A stretch of 64,000 bases of DNA from Symbiodinium natans (GCA_905221605.1 CAJNDS010002307.1:275630-339629), one strand, 5' to 3'. Counted from the first letter of the stretch, positions 23,001 to 35,015 are shown. Translations and numbers: made by a program. Notes: generated by a model not told the origin, from the letters alone.

Positions 23001-26000
23001 TTAGGTTTCGGGTTTAGGGTGTAGGGTTTGGGGTTCAGGGTTGAGGCTTGAGGGTTTAGGCTTGCGGGTTTAGGGTTTTGAGGTGCTAGGCGTGAGGGTG
23101 TTGAGGTCTTGGGGACGGTAGGTCGGGTGTGGGTTTGGGGTGTCTACGGTTCACAAATGTTCACAGGGTTCACAGGGGTTATGGGGGCTCATAGGCCCTA
23201 AACCCTAAACCCTAAACCCTAAACCCTAAACCCTACACCCTAAACCTTAGACCCTAAATCCTAAACTGTGGGTGAATAGGGCTTGATGGAGTTTGGGGAT
23301 GCGATTGGGGTCCTCATTCAGGAACACCAGTAAGAAGGATCCCTAAACCCCTAAACCCCCCAAACCCTAAACCCCTAAACCCTAAACCCCTAAACCCCTA
23401 AACCCCAAATCCTAAACCCCAAACCCTAAACCCTAACCCTAAACCCCAAACCCCAAACCCTAGGGTTACGCTTGGGGGTCCTCATTCAGGAACACCAGCA
23501 AGAAGGACTCCACTACCGACATGGCGAGGCCGTAGACAATGAGGTTCGCAAAGAACCACAATACCTGGGTTTAGGGCTTAGGGTTTAGTGATTCTTAGGG
23601 TTAGGGATAAGGGTTTAGGGTTTAAGGCTTAGGGTTTAGGTTAGGGTTTAGGGTTGAAGGTTAGGGTTTAAGATTTAGGGTGTAGGCTGTAGGGTTGAGT
23701 AGCAACTTTTTACGAGAAAGCCCTTGTAAACTCAAAGAAGGGAAATATATTCACATATCCCGAAGGCCAACCTAGTGACGTCGAAGTTCATGAACTGCTT
23801 GAGAGTCACCTCTGGGGGATTTGGGGGGTGGGTAAGGGCTTAGGATGTTTTGGGTGAACATGGTTTAGAGGGTGAACTCCTTGATTGCCACCTGTCGAAT
23901 TGGAGTCCCTGTTCTTTTTTTCCCCGGCAGGACTTAGATGGTTTATAGGGTGTTTAGGGTGAACCCTAAACCCCCTAAACCCTAAATCCTAAACCCAAGC
24001 CCTACACCCTTAACCCCTCAACCCCAAACCGCAGCTGACAGGGTTCCGGGGGCGGTCTCGGAAGCACGTTGCCCGTGCAGTGCCTCCTCCTGGCCGGTGT
24101 TCTGCTTCTTGTGCTTCTGCATGGGCATGTAACAGAGACCTCGGTTGCCCAAGTAAGGAAGAGGAACAAGAGAGGGTTTAGGGTTTAGGGTTTAGGGTTT
24201 AGGGTTTAGGGTTTAGGGTTTAGGGTTTAGGTTTGTTTTGGCTCCAGGAACTGAGCCCTTGAGGGCGTTTTCGGGTTTCAGCGCCTTAGGGTGTAGGGTC
24301 TCTGGTGTGCTCTTCTCGGCGTTATGTTGATAAGTTGATAAAGGCTTCGCGGGTTTAGGGTTTAGGGCTTCGAAGGTTTAGGGTTTAGTCGCACAATCAC
24401 AGGTAGAACCCACAAAAACAAGAATAATTAAAATTGTGCCAAAAATGTGCAAAAAATGTACTTGGAAATTGTACCTGAAAAAAACAAATGCAAAAAAAAG
24501 CAACAAGAATGCAAAACAAATGTGCCCAGCAACAGCACAAAAAAGCAAATAAAATGTAACGAAAAACGGCAGAATGTATTCTCATTTTAATTCTGGATTG
24601 GTTAATAGCAATTCAGAAGGTAATCACAATACATGCACCTTTTTCTACTAACTATTGTCCCAATGCAGAAAAGTATCACATTTTTCAAGCATACTGCCGT
24701 CCATGCTAAAGACATTTTTTGTGACTCAGTGAGTACATTTCACAGTTCAGGTTACATTTCCGAATCACTTTTGTGACACATATTTATCACAAAAATAATT
24801 ATTTTGGAAAACCTTACTGTCTGCCTGATTGTGCTACTAAAGTTTAGGGCTTGTCGATAGTGGGTTTAGGATTTAGGGTTTAGGGTTTGGGGTTTAGGCA
24901 GTCACCGTCCGAGAAGCACACAGCCATGTAGGCGGCCTCGATGGAGGCGAAGCCCCAGAACATGAACCCGATGCCGAAGATGTCCTTTGTATTGTCTGGG
25001 AATGGAGTTCATGGTTTAGGGTTCAGGGTTTCGGGTTTAGGGTTTCAAAAACGGATAGAAATCATAATTAGGCCCTAGACCCTAAAATGCCCTAAAACAC
25101 ACACCCCCCCCCCCCCCCCCCCCATATCAACTCTCAGAACAATTTCCCAAAAGGTACCAGTCCGGGTATCGATCAGCTGCCCGGCCACCAGGCTCATGCC
25201 ACCCCAGCCTACAGCGCACCAAAGCCGCTGGTCGCCATACTGCTCCTCGCTGTCCTGCTCCTGCAGCTGGTTTAGGGTTTAGGGCTTAGGGTTTAGGAAT
25301 GGCTTGGTCACTTCTGCAAATTAGGTTCATTTTGGGGTCCCTAAACCCAAAACCCTAAACCCTTCATGGGCTTGGGGCCGATCTGGGCTTCGTTTTGATT
25401 GGGCTTGAGGGCTTTTAGCTAGGACGGCCCTCCGAGAAAGAGTCCGACACATTATCCTCTTCAACCCAAAAAGGGAAAATATCAAACATCCCAACTGCCT
25501 AAGCTTCTAAGCCCCTAAACCCTAAACCCTATAAACCCTATAAACCCTATAAACCCTATAAACCCTATAAACCCTATAAACCCTATAAACCCTATAAACC
25601 CTATAAACCCTATAAACCCTAAACCCCGTAGGGCACAGGCTTCCATAGCCCGATCCTGCAGCACTGAGAGGCACATCGCATCGATGATGGGGCCGCCTCT
25701 GCAGACGACAACGAGCCCCATAGGGTTTAGGGTTTAGGGTTTAGGGTTTAGGGTTTAGGGTACAGGGGTCAGGTTTTCGGGGTTTAGGTTTTAGGGGTTT
25801 AGGGGTTTAGGGGTTTAAGGTTTAGGGTTTAGGGTTTAGGGTTTAGGGGTATAGGGTCAGGGGTTTAGAGCAATCTGAATATTCTCAAAGAGGGCGAGTT
25901 AACGCCCTGAAACCTAGAGCCCCAAAAGCCCTACACCCTAAACCCCTAGACGCTAAACTCCTCAACCCCTAAACCCCAAACCCAAACCCTATGACTGTAA

Positions 26001-26804
26001 CCCTAAACCCTAAACCCTAAACCCTTTAAACCCTAAACCCCGGGAATTTCTCCCCAGCGCCAGTGGAGAGGAAGAAGGAAGAGCTGACGCAGACCAGGGA
26101 AAGCCACCAAAAGCTGGCCTGCGCTTATGGGTTTATGTTTAGGGTTAGCGTTGGCGGGCGGCGCCCCTACGCGAGGTTTTTGGGGTTTGGCGTTTCGTGC
26201 ATAGGGAAAACCCTAAACCCTAAGGCCTAAACCCAAACTGTAGCGGGAGGTTCGTAGACCTCAAGAGACCTTCAGTGACAGGCCGAGAGCAACGATTATA
26301 TGAAATCCCGCCGCTTCAGCCCCTGACGTATCCAAGTACTGTGATTCTCCCAGTGTCTTTTAGTGTTGTTGGTCGTGGTGGGGGGGGGGGGGGGGGGGGG
26401 GTAGTCTGAGGGGGGTAGTCTAAGGTAGGATGTAGGATTGAGGGTCGATAGGGTTTAGCCCGACCTGCACCCCTGGCACGAGGTAGAGGAAGATGAGGAC
26501 AGTTCCTGTAAGCGTGGTACCCACCAGCACACGCTTGTACTCGCCCAAGCGATCTGTCACCATGGACCTAGGCCAGCGCACATGTGTATAGTGTCGGGCT
26601 TAAACGAGATTTGGGTTATAGGGCTTAAAGCTTAGGGTTCAGGGTTCTGGGTTGCTGAAGCAACATCTAGGGGCCAAAACAGCTGGCCAACGAAGGACGC
26701 GACCATGATCGCCAAGCTCAGTGCGCCAATCTCGGCGCGTGTCACGCCGATGTCGGACCAGAAGACATTGATGAACCGCCCGAAGCAGGCCCAGGCTGCC
26801 GCTC
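20094..26804 (-). CDS. MFS transporter, 14 exons in TTTAGGG-filled introns (5' end missing)
   Basis: Exons, read on the minus strand: 26804-26675, 26567-26465, 26118-26039, 25698-25641, 25260-25158, 24995-24906, 24139-24030, 23809-23780, 23564-23481, 22582-22520, 21660-21611, 21152-21075, 20807-20742, 20373-20094 (TGA). They total 1,325 nt, or 440 codons plus a split first codon. Phase closes at all 13 junctions; donors are eight GT, four GC and one GA, and all acceptors are AG. The protein is rich in membrane helices. MFS signatures include FGRFINVFWSDIGVTRAEIG, FWSMVTDRLGEYK, PIIDAMCLSVLQDR, YGDQRLWCAVGWGGMSL and IEPLHGFTFAAMWSATVEYG. Known of the family: MFS_1-like/MFSD6-type proteins carry such motifs and move small solutes across membranes; the substrate cannot be told. 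The first half of helix 1 and the start codon lie further upstream. This is the best-supported gene in region 1. Confidence 0.87.
20480..20690. repeat. (TA)n and ATGC/ATAC tetranucleotide microsatellites
   Basis: TA runs at 20485-20530 and 20580-20610 are followed by CATGCATG/CATACATA repeats to about 20676. They lie in the last intron of the MFS gene. Tyr/Ile-rich frames over them are artefacts. Confidence 0.9.
23307..23508. repeat. TTTAGGG-type array flanked by a 34-bp exon duplication
   Basis: TCCTCATTCAGGAACACCAG plus flanks at 23307-23340 recurs at 23475-23508. The left copy differs at only a few bases and a CCCTAAA array lies between. On the minus strand each copy carries FLLVFLNE and the splice donor of exon 9 of the MFS gene. 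It looks like an array insertion that duplicated its target at an exon-intron edge. Confidence 0.75.
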
Positions 26805-27399
26805 CTAGACCTCATATGGGCGGGGCGTTTCCGAAATTAGGGGGTGCACCTGATTGTGTTCCTTATTATACGGGGATCCTACTATCTGGGGTTCATGTTC
26901 GGGGTCCTCTATTTTCGTAAACCCCCATACATTGTGAGCAAAAACCTATACAAAATATCAGGAATAATACACAGCATAGTAGACCCCACAAGGGCCAATT
27001 AAGATCTACCCACATACATTTCTCCAAACATCCGTGATGCCGATGATCTGCTTCATGCATATCACAAGAAAAGCCGAGTAACTCGTTCTTTCAAGGAAAA
27101 AAGAGAGCTGAACCTGTTTATCCCTAAATGAAAACATAAAAGTCCCGAAGGAAAAGCTCAAAAGCTCAACTATTGGCTCGCTATGAGACACTGGCACGCT
27201 TTCAGTGTCCAGAGGGGCGTATGTGGCCGCTCGTGGCTGACAGACATGGCAACAGCTGAGGGCGATGGCTGTTTCTTCGCCCCGTGCTAACCTAGAATCA
27301 CCCTTATAAGAATGAAGGGAACGGATCCTGAATTCTTAGCATAGTTCACACATGCGCACTTAAGAAAGATAGGAAGGGATCCTCTCAATTCTTGGATGC

Positions 27400-27978
27400 G
27401 CTTGCCGGTGTTCAAAGGTGCCAGGGGGGGTAGGGCTGCTCTCCAAGAACCTCCTGAACCAGCTGCTGCGCAAGTGCTGGTCGACAAGGCACTGTGGTGG
27501 GTGAGTCTGTCCCTACTTTGGAGTAGACCCTGGAACAAGGTACATACTTTTTGGGTGTAGCTATATCAGGAACCCAGAACCAAACAAGTATCCAAGTATA
27601 GTACTCCAAAACCCAGTGCCCAATAAAAGGAATTCTCGGAAGGACGCCTTGAAGGTGTGCCGAAATCCTATTGCCCGACGATGGCCTCGACATAGGCTTG
27701 TGTTCGTCCCCCATAACTGCAAATTTAAACCCTAAACCCTTATAAACCCTAAACCGTAAACCCTAAACCCTAAACCCCAAACCTTAAACCCTAAACCCTA
27801 ACCCGAAACCCCAAACCCTGTGAGGGTTTTGGGGTTCGAGCCATTGAGCGCCTTGACCCCTAAACCCTAAACCCTAAACCCTAAACCCTAAACCCTACAA
27901 GGCCTTTCTTCACTCTCTTCACGGTCTGTCTTTGGCAAAAGAAACCTCGAGGTCTGCACATGTGAAGTCTTTGTCCAT
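27400..27978 (-). CDS. Candidate 5' exons of the MFS gene or a separate small gene
   Basis: 27978-27946 starts with ATG and encodes MDKDFTCADLE before donor GTTTCT. 27717-27645 (acceptor ATTTGCAG, GC donor after TTCAAG) and an exon from 27499 (acceptor CCACAG) are each in phase 0 with it, giving FRHTFK then CLVDQHLRSSWFRRFLESSP. I could not find an in-phase connection to the first certain MFS exon at 26804, so membership is inference. An alternative start is the in-island ATG reading MGDEHKPMSRPSSGNRISAH. Confidence 0.3.
27514..27630. mobile_element. MITE family 3, copy 1
   Basis: It begins TTTGGAGTAGACCCTGG and ends TATAGTACTCCAAAACCCAG, giving inverted ends TTGGAGTA/TACTCCAA. Copy 2 is at 34636-34755 with the same ends and a similar middle (GGAACCCAGAA). 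Confidence 0.65.
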
Positions 27979-28514
27979 CGTGCTTCCTCTTGCTCCCCGA
28001 CTAGCGCGTAAGGCATTGAAGGTCCAAAGCCCTGAGCCCTAAACCCTAGGCCCTAAACCCTAAACCCTAAACCCCAAAATTACCGTGCGTTCCACCTGAA
28101 GAGACCCCAAAAAACCGTCGCTTCACTTGTGGGCTGTTTGCTATTAACCCCCACCGTTAGCCTTGGAAGATTCCAAGCTGAGCAAACTGATGGAAACCTG
28201 CACCGTAGAAGGGACCGTAAAGTAGGGTTTAGGGTTTAGGGTTTAGGGTTTAGGGTTTAGGGTTTAGGGTTTAGGGTTTAGGGTTTAGGGTTTAGGGTTT
28301 AGGGTTTAGGGTTTAGGGTTTAGGGTTTTAGGGTGGTCAGGGGAGCAGGGGCGCCCCTCCTGGGCTGCCCCCACAAGGAAGTACTGTGAAACCCTTGGAA
28401 AAGCAAAACGTGCCGAATTTTGAGAGGGCTGACAGGCCCTTGTTGGGTCTTTTGGGGCTTTTGTTCGGGGTTTCGGGTTTAGGGTTTTGAGGGTTTAGGG
28501 TTTAGGGTTTAGGG

Positions 28515-28709
28515 CGCCAAAAAGGGGTCAGTGATTCAGCCCAAGCTACACGTGTCCGGAAACAAGGGACAAAATTGTCCCAGCTCTGCTTCCAGAACTT
28601 CTGATTCTCAGAAGCTGAAGCAGAACCTGCGGACACATGTTCCAAAGTTGGCGGCTCCAAGACTCCAGTGTCAAGCGATGGAATGCTTATCCCTCGCTGC
28701 AATGCAATC
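28515..28709 (-). CDS. Exon, unidentified gene
   Basis: After acceptor GTGCGCAG the minus strand reads IALQRGISIPSLDTGVLEPP and later SENQKFWKQSWDNFVPCFRT, open for about 195 bp. The opposite strand is partly open too. Family unknown. Confidence 0.4.
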
Positions 28710-29249
28710 CTGCGCACGAAGCCCGAAACCCTAAACCGTAAGCCCTAAGCCCTAAACCCTAAGCCCTGAACCCACAAACCCTAAACCCTGAAGATCGGAA
28801 GCCTTCAGAGCCTGCCTCTGGTGTAAGATGTCGGGTCATGGGAAGAGGGGCTTAGGGCTTATGGGTTGAGGGCCTTGGCGTTTAGGGGTTTAGGAGTTTA
28901 CGGGGCCTAAACCCTAAATCCTAAACCCTCAACCCAGGGAGTTTATGTGTCTAGGGAAGAAGGGAGTAAACTGCCAGGACTGGAGTTAAGTCAGGGGTGC
29001 CACATGCAAAGCCATGACGTCGGTATATGCTTAGGGTTTAGGGGTTTAGGGCTTAGGGTTTCGGTTCTTGAGTCGAGGGTGGGGCAGGCTTTAGGGTTTA
29101 GGGTTTAGGGTTTAGTTAAGCCAATGAACTGCAGCAAACAGCGACTACACCCTACACCCTGAACCCACTGAACCCAGACCCCTGGTTTAGGGCTTTCGGG
29201 CCCTTGCAGCCCTTTAACCCTAAACCCCAAACCCTAAATCCCCAAAAAA

Positions 29250-29335
29250 GACGAGCGCCCTTGCACTGGTATCTCACGACCCCGCTGAACAAAAAGGTAC
29301 TGGGCCTGCGATTAACGTGCCTGTCGGGGCTGAAG
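29250..29335 (-). CDS. Exon, unidentified gene
   Basis: Minus strand reads HFSPDRHVNRRPSTFLFSGV then VRYQCKGARLF. The two other minus frames are stopped, which supports the call. Confidence 0.4.
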
Positions 29336-29679
29336 TGACGGGGGTTTACTAGGGTTTGGGAAACCCAAAACCCTAAACCCTAACCCCTATACCCTAAACC
29401 CTAAACCCTAAACCCCAAACCCTACACCCTACCACCCTAAACTGCATTTGCTTTCACTCAAACTCCCTTAAGGCTTGGAGAGGCACAACCTTTAGTTGGG
29501 AGTCTTGGTTTCAGGGGCTTAGGGGTTTAGAGGTTTTGAGGTTTAGGGTTTAGGGCAAATAGGCCCGAGACAGCAGGCTCCAAGGGCTCACATGCATGGT
29601 TCTTCGTGGCTTAAGTGTTTTAGGGTTTTAGGGTTTTAGGATTTTAGGGTTTTAGGGTTTTAGGGTTTAGGGTCACGTT

Positions 29680-29840
29680 GCCCATGTCAACACACCCAGG
29701 CCCGAACCCGAAAGACACGCTTGGCAGGCCCTGTGCCAGTCGTGCAGGGAAGAGGAGTCTGGCGCTCAGCCAGTCACCTCTAGGCCATGTCATCCGCCAG
29801 CGTGATCATCCTGCTGACTGTTCTGAACCCCAGAGACCAT
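29680..29840 (-). CDS. Exon-like island, unidentified gene
   Basis: The minus strand first reads RWSLGFRTVSRMITLADDMA, then in another frame GDWLSARLLFPARLAQGLPS to VDMGNV. A small intron or a frame change must lie near 29770. Confidence 0.35.
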
Positions 29841-29869
29841 CGTTCAGGGGTTTATGGGGTCCAGCTTGT

Positions 29870-29985
29870 TTATTATTTTAATTAATGTTTTTTTTTGTTG
29901 TGGTTTTATTCTTGTTTTGTAAAAATAAATAAATTCATAAAAAAGAAATAAATAAATATATATATATATATAGATAGATTTGTTT
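29870..29985. repeat. AT-rich and (TA)n tract
   Basis: Strongly AT-rich stretch with T-runs, AAATAAATA units and a TA microsatellite. No coding signal seen. Confidence 0.75.
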
Positions 29986-30227
29986 TTTTGGGCGGGAGGG
30001 GGTTTGGATATGGGAGTTAGGGTTGAGGGCTTTAGGGCTTTGGGTTTACACTTAACTTTAAAACGCACACCTTTGAAGCAACTGCACACGACCAGGTGTA
30101 CTAGAGGCCAGAATCCATCTTTCCGGTACTTCTGAGTACGTCTACTCGGGAGCGGGAAGAGTTTGCTGATGCTCTTAGGCGCTGAACTTCTTTAGGGTTC
30201 AGGGCTGCAGAAAACTCTCTGCCGTGT

Positions 30228-30304
30228 ATAATATAATATATATATATATATGTATATATATATGTATATATATATGTATATATATATATATATGTATGTG
30301 TGTG
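30228..30304. repeat. (TA)n / TATG microsatellite
   Basis: TATATATATATG-type units over about 75 bp. A Tyr/Ile-rich minus frame here is an artefact. Confidence 0.9.
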
Positions 30305-30885
30305 TGAACCTAATCCATGGTCTAAATATGCACGCCGAATCCCTTAACCCTAAGCCCTCATTCCAAAAAACATGCCAGTACTCACCCCAAAACGGCAGGA
30401 CTTCTAATAAGGGATAAACAACAGGGGTCAACTTCCTTCTTCCAAATATGAAACTGAACAACCGCCCCCTCCCCCCCCCCCCCCCCCCCCCCCCCACCCC
30501 CCGCGCCGAGACGAAATTTCAACATCTGCCGGGCCCGAACAGCCCTAACCCCCAAAACCCTAAACCTAAACCCTCATCCCTGCAAGCCCGAAATCGCCCG
30601 CTGAACCCCCGCAAACCCTGTAACCCTTTCGAGCCAGGAGCCCCATAACCCTATCAACCCTATTATCATGCAACAGCAGATTCTTCTAGCCCTATAGCCC
30701 CTGTAACCCCAGCAACCTAAACCACTAATCGCCTACCCCTTAACCTCTAAACCCCTAAACCCCTAAACCCTTAAACCCCTGAACCACTAAACCCCTAGAC
30801 CCCTAAACACCGAAACCCCTAAACCCCTAAGCCCCTAAGCCCCCAAACCCCCAAACCCCTACACCCTACACCCTAAACCCTAAGC

Positions 30886-30968
30886 CCTGCCAGATCGTTC
30901 TCAGGCTCGCGCTTCCCCGTCTCCTCATACTCCTCCTTGACCTTCTCGAGGTGGTGCTCCCAATTGTC
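30886..30968 (-). CDS. Exon, unidentified gene (charged)
   Basis: After acceptor CACCCAG the minus strand reads DNWEHHLEKVKEEYEETGKR then EPENDLA, ending at a GC donor. It looks like a charged helix, possibly coiled coil. Family unknown. Confidence 0.55.
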
Positions 30969-31461
30969 CTGGGTGGTTGAGGGGGTATCGAGTCGAGGGC
31001 CGGTTTGGGGTTTAGGGTTTAGGGTTTAGGGCTCAGGGTTTCGGGAAAAACCTACAGCCATCTACTCTAAACTCGTTAGACCCTTAGCCCTCCGCCTGGA
31101 AGGCCAGAACCCCAACCCCGAACCTTAAGTCCGCTTGTCAAAGCCCCTAAACCCTAAACCGTAAACCCTAAAACGACCCGAAACCCTGAACGTTAGAGTC
31201 TAAAACGCAAGGCAAACTCTGCAGACAAGACTGCAGTGTGACCAAACCGACAGTGCACAGGCTCAGCTGTTCAACTCAACTCGAGCACGCACACATACAA
31301 TGTACACTGTATGGAGGAGTAGGTGTGGAGAGAGGGCCGGTGTTCTGCCAAACCCAACCGAACCGGGAACACCAACACCCCTAACCCAAAACCTAACCCT
31401 AAACCCTAAACCCTAAACCCTAAACCCTAACCCTAAACCCTAAACCCCCTGAAGCCACCGG

Positions 31462-31545
31462 GACCCCGGCCAGCGGGCGACCGTGGGGATACTTTGTCAT
31501 CAGGGAGCAGTCGGCCACCAGCATGCACAAGGCTGCAGAGAGCTC
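31462..31545 (-). CDS. Exon, unidentified gene
   Basis: After acceptor CCTAAG the minus strand reads ELSAALCMLVADCSLMTKYP then HGRPLAG before donor GTCCCG. Protein-like, with no family match by eye. Confidence 0.55.
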
Positions 31546-31949
31546 CTTAGGGTTTAGGGTTTAGGGTTTAGGGTTTAGGGTTTAGGGTTTAGGGTTTACA
31601 GTAGGGTTTAGGGTTTAGGGTACAGGGTTCGGAAGGGTCCACAAGAACCTTGAAGGAGAAAGGACCATGGTTCAGCGAAGCCCCCACTCCCCCACCCTAC
31701 CCCCCCCCCCCCCACCCCCCCCCCCTCCCCCCTAAACCCTAAACCCTAAACCCTAAACCCTAAACCCTAAACCCTAAACCCTAAACCCTAAACCCTAAAC
31801 CCTAAACCCTAAACCCTAAACCAACAAGCTTTAAAACCACAAGAGCCCTAAACACCCAAAGGACCCCAGAGGGTTTAGGGTTTAGGGTTTAGGGTTTAGG
31901 GTTTAGGGTTTAGGGTTTAGGGGAACCCTGAAGGGGTAATGGAGTCTCT

Positions 31950-32041
31950 GGGAGTGCAGCTTCAGGGGCGGAAAGTGCATGGACCGCCTGAGTCGTCCAG
32001 GCTGCGCAGAAGGAGTCGAGGTTGAGCTTGCCATGCGTCTC
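31950..32041 (-). CDS. Exon, unidentified gene
   Basis: After acceptor GCTTCAG the minus strand reads ETHGKLNLDSFCAAWTTQAV then HALSAPEAALPE. Boundaries at the 3' side are approximate. Confidence 0.5.
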
Positions 32042-32984
32042 CTGAAGCGGCTTAGGGTTTAGGGCTTAGGGTTTATGGTTTAGGGTTTAGGGTTTAGGGT
32101 TTGGGGTTCAGGGTTTAGGGTTTAGGACGCCACCCCCAAAATGCACTACGCAGGAGCCTTGAGGCTAACCCCAAATTCCCGGATGCTTCCGAGAACCTCA
32201 CTATTGGGATGCACCCTGTTCTAGTAACTTAAGTAGTAGGGGTATTTGCCAAAAACCCAAATAGGGGTATCCCTGCTATACCTCAACATACTATAATCCT
32301 TGTCATAGAACCCCCCCAAAAAAACAAACAAAACAAAAGAGGTGCCCGTATTTTCGCAAGCCATCATAGGTCCCTGGAAGTATACTGGGATGGCGCGTTA
32401 ACCCTCTTATCCCAATGGCCTACCAAGTACTACTATTTGCTTGAGACCCCCCCCCCCCCCCAACAATCTCTTTCGATGATTCTCCAGCAGAATAGTAGAG
32501 TACATGTTTTGCCCCTACTAAACCCTAAACCCTAAACCCTAAGCCCTAAACCCAAAACCCTAAAGGCTGCACAAAGGAGGCCCTGCTTAGAAGGTTCCCG
32601 CGTCCTGACACTGAGCGGTCGCCTCAGCCAGCACGTGACCTGATACTTGGGAAGTAACTAAACCCTAAACCCTAAACCCTAAACCCTAAATCCCAGGGCT
32701 CAGGAATGTTCAGGGAGATCTGGGTTTGGGCTTTCGGAATAAGAACCCTGCACGTTCGTGCCATGGCTAGGTTTGGGGGTTCGGGTTCAGGCTTTTAGGG
32801 GTTTAGGGTTTAGGGTTTAGGGTTTAGGGTTTGAGGTTTAGGGCTCAGGGCTGAAAGTTCATTTTGGGGTACTGTCCTGTAAAGGGGGCATGTAGGGAAA
32901 GGCACCCGTACAGAAGCCTTTGGTGTGAGATGACACACATGGGCTTGTAAACTTGAACTCGCTTCACTTCCCCTGTCCCGACAT

Positions 32985-33175
32985 TGTGTTCCTTGTATAT
33001 ATGGGGGGTTTACGAACATAGGGAGCCCCTAAACTGGACCCCCCAAATGGTAAGATTCCCTTATCATAAGGACCCCAGTAAGGTAGTACCCTTTTTTTGG
33101 GGTCCCTTATTTCAAGGGGAGTCCATTCTATTAAAATGGGGCTCCCCCCCCATATTTTCGTAGGCCGTCATATGG
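32985..33175. mobile_element. Possible hairpin element, GGGGTCC family
   Basis: Alternating GGGGACCCC-like and GGGGTCCCC-like stretches end in CCATATTTTCGTAGGCCGTC. Related ends (TTTTCGTAAACCCCC) occur near 26915 and 10850, each next to TTATAAGGGGGATCCTACTA-like sequence. Probably a third small transposon family with unclear borders. Confidence 0.4.
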
Positions 33176-33321
33176 CCTGGCAAGCCAAGAAACCTTGTTG
33201 CATCCACGTATCATCTTACCGTTCAGTCGCAAAAACAATCCAAACCCCTAAACGCTGAAGTGACGACAAGTGTTCATGTGTGTGTGGCGTGGCCCCTAAA
33301 CCCTAAGCCCTAACCCTAAAC

Positions 33322-33412
33322 CAGGGAGCCTGCTACGTAGCTGACCAGGGCCTTTGGTAACTCTGTGTACGGGTACGTGGGCGTTTTTGTTGAGGACAGC
33401 TTCGGCTGGGTA
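33322..33412 (-). CDS. Exon, unidentified gene
   Basis: After acceptor CCCAATAG two minus frames are open: SNYPAEAVLNKNAHVPVHRV and, one base on, YPYTELPKALVSYVAGS. The frame cannot be chosen without transcript data. Confidence 0.35.
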
Positions 33413-33749
33413 GTTGCTATTGGGGTTTAGGGTTTAGGGTTTCGGGTTTAGGGTTTCAAGAAGCCTCTCAGAAACAGCATAGGGCTGGTAAAGGTTTACA
33501 TCACACTCTTTAAAGACTCTTAGAAGACAAGCTGCCCACCTAAAGCGGCCTTGGATAGGCTATAGGGGCCATAATGATTAGAGCAGGGTGTTGGGGGGTT
33601 GTTATAGCAGAATTGTTATAGGGGCCATAAGGGAATACGATGAGAAATTATTCCGACCCCTTTTCTCGGCCCTATGGTCCCTATATAAGTATAATATAAT
33701 AACCCTCAAAACCATCTTCCAATTATTAAGGCCCCTTTATTAGGGTTGC

Positions 33750-34800
33750 TTGGCGCTTGGACAGGCTAAGGGGGCGGCTCGTCACCGCGAAAGCGGCGAA
33801 AGCGCCTTGGCTGTTTGCCGCGCACCTCAGCGGCTCGAGCCGCGCGAAAGGATGCCGATAACCTACACTTGGTCCATGTTCTTTTGCCCTTCCGTATTAA
33901 GGTGCAGGATTTGTCTCTCTTGCCAGGCCGACGCAACCAGCTTGAATCGCCGCTTTGTTGTCCAACGCAATATCAGAAGCTTGGTGGATTCAAAAAAGGA
34001 ACACCCCCAAGGTGGAACATTGCTTTGAAACACCACACACATGGCCTGTATGCCCTTAAGCTGAGGGTGGAAGGCAATTGCCATGCATAATTTCAGGGTT
34101 CTGGCAAGGCATACGAGGCTTAGGGGTTAGGGCTTTGTAGTGCTGTTATGGATTTAGGCACCCCAAAACCCTATTTTGTATGGTTTTGTTGGTACCTAAT
34201 TCCATAATAGTGGACCCTCTGGGAGATATCCCGGCTCCATCACGCGTGACGGCTGGTTGAGGTAATCTGTACCTCCCCCAAATGCCCACTGCCAGAGGAG
34301 GAGCTTCTCCGGCTGCAGGGTGGGTGGCCAACCTATGGCCTTCACCCTGGCCCCTAAACCCTAAACCCTAGAACCCTAAAACCCTAAAACCCTAAAACCC
34401 TAAACCCTAAAACCCTAAACCCTAAACCCTAAACCCAGAAATCTGCTCTTCCCACTGGACCACAGGTGCACCCAGCTTCCGTCCACCTCTTCCACCATAA
34501 AAAGGTGCCGGAGACATCATTCCAGCGGCAGCACATCATGCCAAATGCAAGCATTGCTTCTCAAAACTGCTTCCAGTGTCGGAAGCCCCGACGTTGCTGC
34601 GGCCAGACTAATCCCAAACCCAGCCATGAATGTCTCTATTTTGGAGTAGACCCTGGAAAAAAAAGAGTATGCACATTTGAGGTAGAAGTAGCTACCATCG
34701 GAACCCAGAATCAGAAAATGTATTGAAGTATAATACTCCAACACCCAGTTCGCAAGTCATTTCTGCAGTGCTACCCGAAAGCTCTCCCACCCCTAAATCC
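33750..34800. other. Unresolved open islands
   Basis: 33815-34090 is open on the plus strand (ending YALKLRVEGNCHA) and partly on the minus. 34146-34331 has a minus frame with PEKLLLWQWAFGGGTDYLNQ. 34466-34726 is open on both strands and runs into a MITE family 3 copy. Coding potential is likely in places, but strand and frame are not settled. Confidence 0.25.
34636..34755. mobile_element. MITE family 3, copy 2
   Basis: Ends TTTGGAGTAGACCCTGG and GTATAATACTCCAACACCCA match the copy at 27514-27630. Confidence 0.65.
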
Positions 34801-35015
34801 TAAACCCTAAACCCTAAACCCTAAACCCTAAACCCTAAACCCTCTGCAATGCTACCCTCAACTCCAGCTGGCACTCGGCGATTGCTAACCTTGACTTTAG
34901 GGTTCAGGGTTTAGGGCTAGAGGGCTTAAAGGGTTGATTGGGTGTAGGGTTGCAAGGGTTGAAAGGGCTCATAAGTTCACGGGGTTTTGGGGTTCTCGGT
35001 CTAGGGTGTAGGGTT

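Noticed and set aside
23276-23340. Additional MFS exon encoding FLLVFLNEDPNRIPK
   Set aside because: It duplicates the end of exon 9; using exon 9 at 23564-23481 directly joins to 22582 in phase. Kept as a flank duplication, though it could be an alternative exon end.
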